Of a stretch of 64,000 nt of DNA, positions 62,552 to 64,000 are shown piece after piece. How positions within the stretch are numbered: position 1 is the first letter of the stretch; each line of letters starts with the position of its first letter. Position numbers and translations under genes: made by a program. This DNA comes from Yeosuana sp043876835. GTDB taxonomy: Bacteria > Bacteroidota > Bacteroidia > Flavobacteriales > Flavobacteriaceae. A model generated the notes under the pieces. It saw nothing but the letters and a program-made list of their open reading frames with translations. It was not told the DNA's origin and ran no database searches. The stretch is from contig NZ_JBAWJZ010000002.1 in the NCBI RefSeq assembly GCF_043876835.1, positions 248,001 to 312,000 on the forward strand, read 5' to 3'.

Positions 62552-63532
62552 ATGAAATTTTTTAAATTCATTTTTGCTGTATTCTTGTCTCAATCCTTGT
62601 TTTCTCAAGTTTATAAAACTTCAGAACCATTGGCTCATACGTATTCTATTGTTGCCAGAGATACTGTAACAGGCAATATTGCTGTAGCTGTACAATCACA
62701 TTGGTTTAGTGTTGGTAGTGTAGTAACTTACGGAAAAGCTGGTGTTGGTGTGGTGGCAACACAATCCTTTGTAAACCCTAGTTACGGACCAAAAGGCTTA
62801 GCTTTAATGGAACAAGGCTTATCTCCACAACAGGCTTTAGATGCCTTATTGACCGATGATAGTGGCGAAATGTTTAGACAAGTTGCTTTTTTAAATACCA
62901 AAGGAGAAGTGGCTACACATACTGGTAGTTCTTGTATTGAAGCAGCAGGACATAGGCAAGGTAAAAACTTTTCGGTTCAAGCCAATATGATGCTTAATAA
63001 TACAGTTTGGGATGCTATGGCAAAAGCTTTTGAAACAACAACGGGAGATTTTAGTGATAGAATTATTGCTACTTTAAAAGCTGCCCAAGGGGAAAAAGGA
63101 GATATTAGAGGAAGTCAATCGGCAGCTATTTTAATTGTTAAACCTGTAGCTACGGGAAATTCTTGGGAAGATATTGTAATGGATTTAAGAGTAGAGGATA
63201 ACCCAAATCCGGTAGAAGAATTAGAACGATTGGTAAAGCTTCATAAAGCCTATGATTTTATGAATCAAGGAGATTTAGCTATGGAAGCTGGAGACACTAA
63301 AAAGGCAGAAACCTTATATTTAAGTGCCCAAAATTTGTTTCCAGATAATTTGGAAATGAAATACTGGTATGCCATTAATTTGTTGAATAATAAGGAATTT
63401 GAAAAGGCTCATCCTATTTTAAAGGGTATTTTTAATCAAGATGCTAATTGGAAAACTTTAACTTCGAGATTAATTAAAAATAAACTACTTGTTATTTCAG
63501 AAGAAGAATTAAATAAAGTGATGAAGTTGTAA
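62552..63532 (+). CDS. Exported DUF1028 (Ntn-hydrolase-like) protein with TPR-like tail
   Basis: This 326-residue protein has a signal peptide (FLSQSLFSQ). A DUF1028 domain covers about residues 27-235 (HTYSIVARDTVTGNIAVAVQ, VVATQSFVNPSYGPKGL, GDIRGSQSAAILIV), a family with an Ntn-hydrolase-like fold. The C-terminal 90 residues are helical repeats of TPR type (DLAMEAGDTKKAETLYLSAQ, then NLLNNKEFEKAHPILKGIF). Catalytic activity is not established for the family. The gene is divergent from purB. Confidence 0.85.
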   Translation: MKFFKFIFAVFLSQSLFSQVYKTSEPLAHTYSIVARDTVTGNIAVAVQSHWFSVGSVVTYGKAGVGVVATQSFVNPSYGPKGLALMEQGLSPQQALDALLTDDSGEMFRQVAFLNTKGEVATHTGSSCIEAAGHRQGKNFSVQANMMLNNTVWDAMAKAFETTTGDFSDRIIATLKAAQGEKGDIRGSQSAAILIVKPVATGNSWEDIVMDLRVEDNPNPVEELERLVKLHKAYDFMNQGDLAMEAGDTKKAETLYLSAQNLFPDNLEMKYWYAINLLNNKEFEKAHPILKGIFNQDANWKTLTSRLIKNKLLVISEEELNKVMKL

Positions 63533-63570
63533 AGATTAAAACTGATTATTTTTTTGCTTTAATCTTTTTT
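63531..63570 (+). terminator. Terminator of the DUF1028 gene, inside the convergent gene's 3' end
   Basis: Arms AAAGATTAAA (63531-63540) and TTTAATCTTT (63558-63567) with a 17-base loop, then T bases. The second arm lies within the coding end of the opposite-strand gene. Confidence 0.5.
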
Positions 63571-64000
63571 AATATATGTTTTGCCCTTGCTTTATATCCT
63601 GGGCTTTGATTTTGGAAATCTTGTTCTAATATTTGAACAAGTTCAGGATGAATCCACTTATAATCTTTTCCAAAAAGATATAACGTGTTCATTGCAAAGG
63701 CTTTTACTGCTATTTTTTCATCTCTTATCATCCAATCAAAGCAATTTTCAATGATTAGTTCTTTATGTTTTGGTAAAAGCGTTTTTTTTATGGTATTAGG
63801 TTGTTTCGAATAATATGTTTTTGCTAAAAACTCGCAAACTTTGGCAACGGGCCTAACAGCAGAATCAAAATGGACTTTATTGATATTGCTGGTAAATTCA
63901 TCTAAATAAGGAATGATGGCATAAATATATTCATCACAAACAAATTCAAAAACCCAAGCAGCTTTGCACGATACTTTGTCATCTACCATAAACAAAATAG
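63546..64000 (-). CDS. HEAT-repeat-like protein, N-terminus beyond the window edge
   Basis: At least 151 residues are open to the window edge; codons for Ile-Leu precede the first possible internal start, so the true start lies outside. The protein is helical and repeat-like (VSCKAAWVFEFVCDEYIYAI, DEKIAVKAFAMNTLYLFGKD, SPGYKARAKHILKKIKAKK), as in HEAT/ALK-type scaffolds. Relatives next to purB have been called adenylosuccinate lyase in databases, as I recall, but no lyase motif is present. I treat it as a protein of unknown function. Confidence 0.72.
   Translation of the reverse strand, partial: ILFMVDDKVSCKAAWVFEFVCDEYIYAIIPYLDEFTSNINKVHFDSAVRPVAKVCEFLAKTYYSKQPNTIKKTLLPKHKELIIENCFDWMIRDEKIAVKAFAMNTLYLFGKDYKWIHPELVQILEQDFQNQSPGYKARAKHILKKIKAKK

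Noticed and set aside
1..64000. Mobile elements, CRISPR arrays, tRNA or rRNA genes
   Set aside because: I looked for transposase/integrase motifs, spaced direct repeats, and tRNA-like cloverleaf elements in intergenic gaps and found none.

Overview
The window is a low-GC stretch of a Bacteroidota chromosome, almost certainly from a member of the Flavobacteriaceae. Four things support this: type IX secretion (T9SS) C-terminal sorting domains; a FecI-FecR-TonB receptor regulatory cassette; lineage-typical families (DUF4199, DUF4252, DUF5777, GlmU-family protein, type B L31, FadN-type beta-oxidation operon); and repeated promoters of the Bacteroidota form TTG-N19-TAnnTTTG, seen perfectly spaced before rpmE2 and rpmH. 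It looks like ordinary chromosomal backbone. I see no insertion sequence, prophage, CRISPR array, tRNA or rRNA. Genes are dense, and most convergent pairs are separated by a symmetrical terminator.

Layout. 1-3.5 kb: exported peptidases (an M1 aminopeptidase cut by the window edge, an M28 peptidase, and a divergent metzincin-like lipoprotein). 3.6-9.5 kb: a MarR regulator followed by fadN-fadA-fadE, a complete beta-oxidation operon with a 28-bp palindrome in its promoter. 9.6-18.6 kb: a membrane protein, an acyl-CoA synthetase, pyruvate phosphate dikinase and PurL. 18.7-23.7 kb: a secreted endonuclease I, an rRNA m5C methyltransferase, an Asp-box propeller lipoprotein and an ECF sigma / anti-sigma-like / Spy-like module. 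23.9-29.2 kb: MsbA-type ABC exporter, phosphohexomutase, glycosyltransferase and DUF4199. 29.3-39.2 kb: L31B, GlmU-family protein, MtaB, small lipoprotein, GNAT-fold protein, alpha/beta hydrolase, lytic transglycosylase, TPR membrane protein, rpmH and a short CarB without its allosteric domain.

39.2-42.4 kb is the most unusual block. Six exported proteins are encoded in one direction: an OB-fold protein, a T9SS-tailed cupredoxin, a DUF5777 outer-membrane beta-barrel, two mono-haem cytochrome c lipoproteins and a YceI protein. It reads as an uncharacterised cell-envelope electron-transfer or redox system. Next to it, 42.6-47.7 kb holds an Asp-rich repeat lipoprotein divergent from a FecI/FecR/TonB-receptor signalling cassette. 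47.7-50 kb: thioesterase, small membrane protein and RmuC.

50-55.4 kb is a vitamin B12 uptake locus. BtuF-BtuC-BtuD is divergent from a 35-residue membrane-protein ORF, a cobalamin riboswitch and the BtuB receptor. 55.5-60.8 kb: two tandem S41 peptidase lipoproteins, divergent from an ECF sigma / anti-sigma / DUF4252 / DUF4252 operon that has an ECF-type promoter. 60.9-64 kb: purB with a tiny membrane-protein gene immediately downstream, a DUF1028 protein with TPR-like tail, and a partial HEAT-like protein at the window edge.

Several start codons are moved inward from the longest possible frame because a TAnnTTTG -7 box lies within or across the extended start (rsmB-like, mtaB, GNAT-fold protein, purB). 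Four genes too short for a 60-residue cutoff or open at an edge are added: partial M1 peptidase, rpmH, the 35-residue ORF and the 58-residue ORF after purB.
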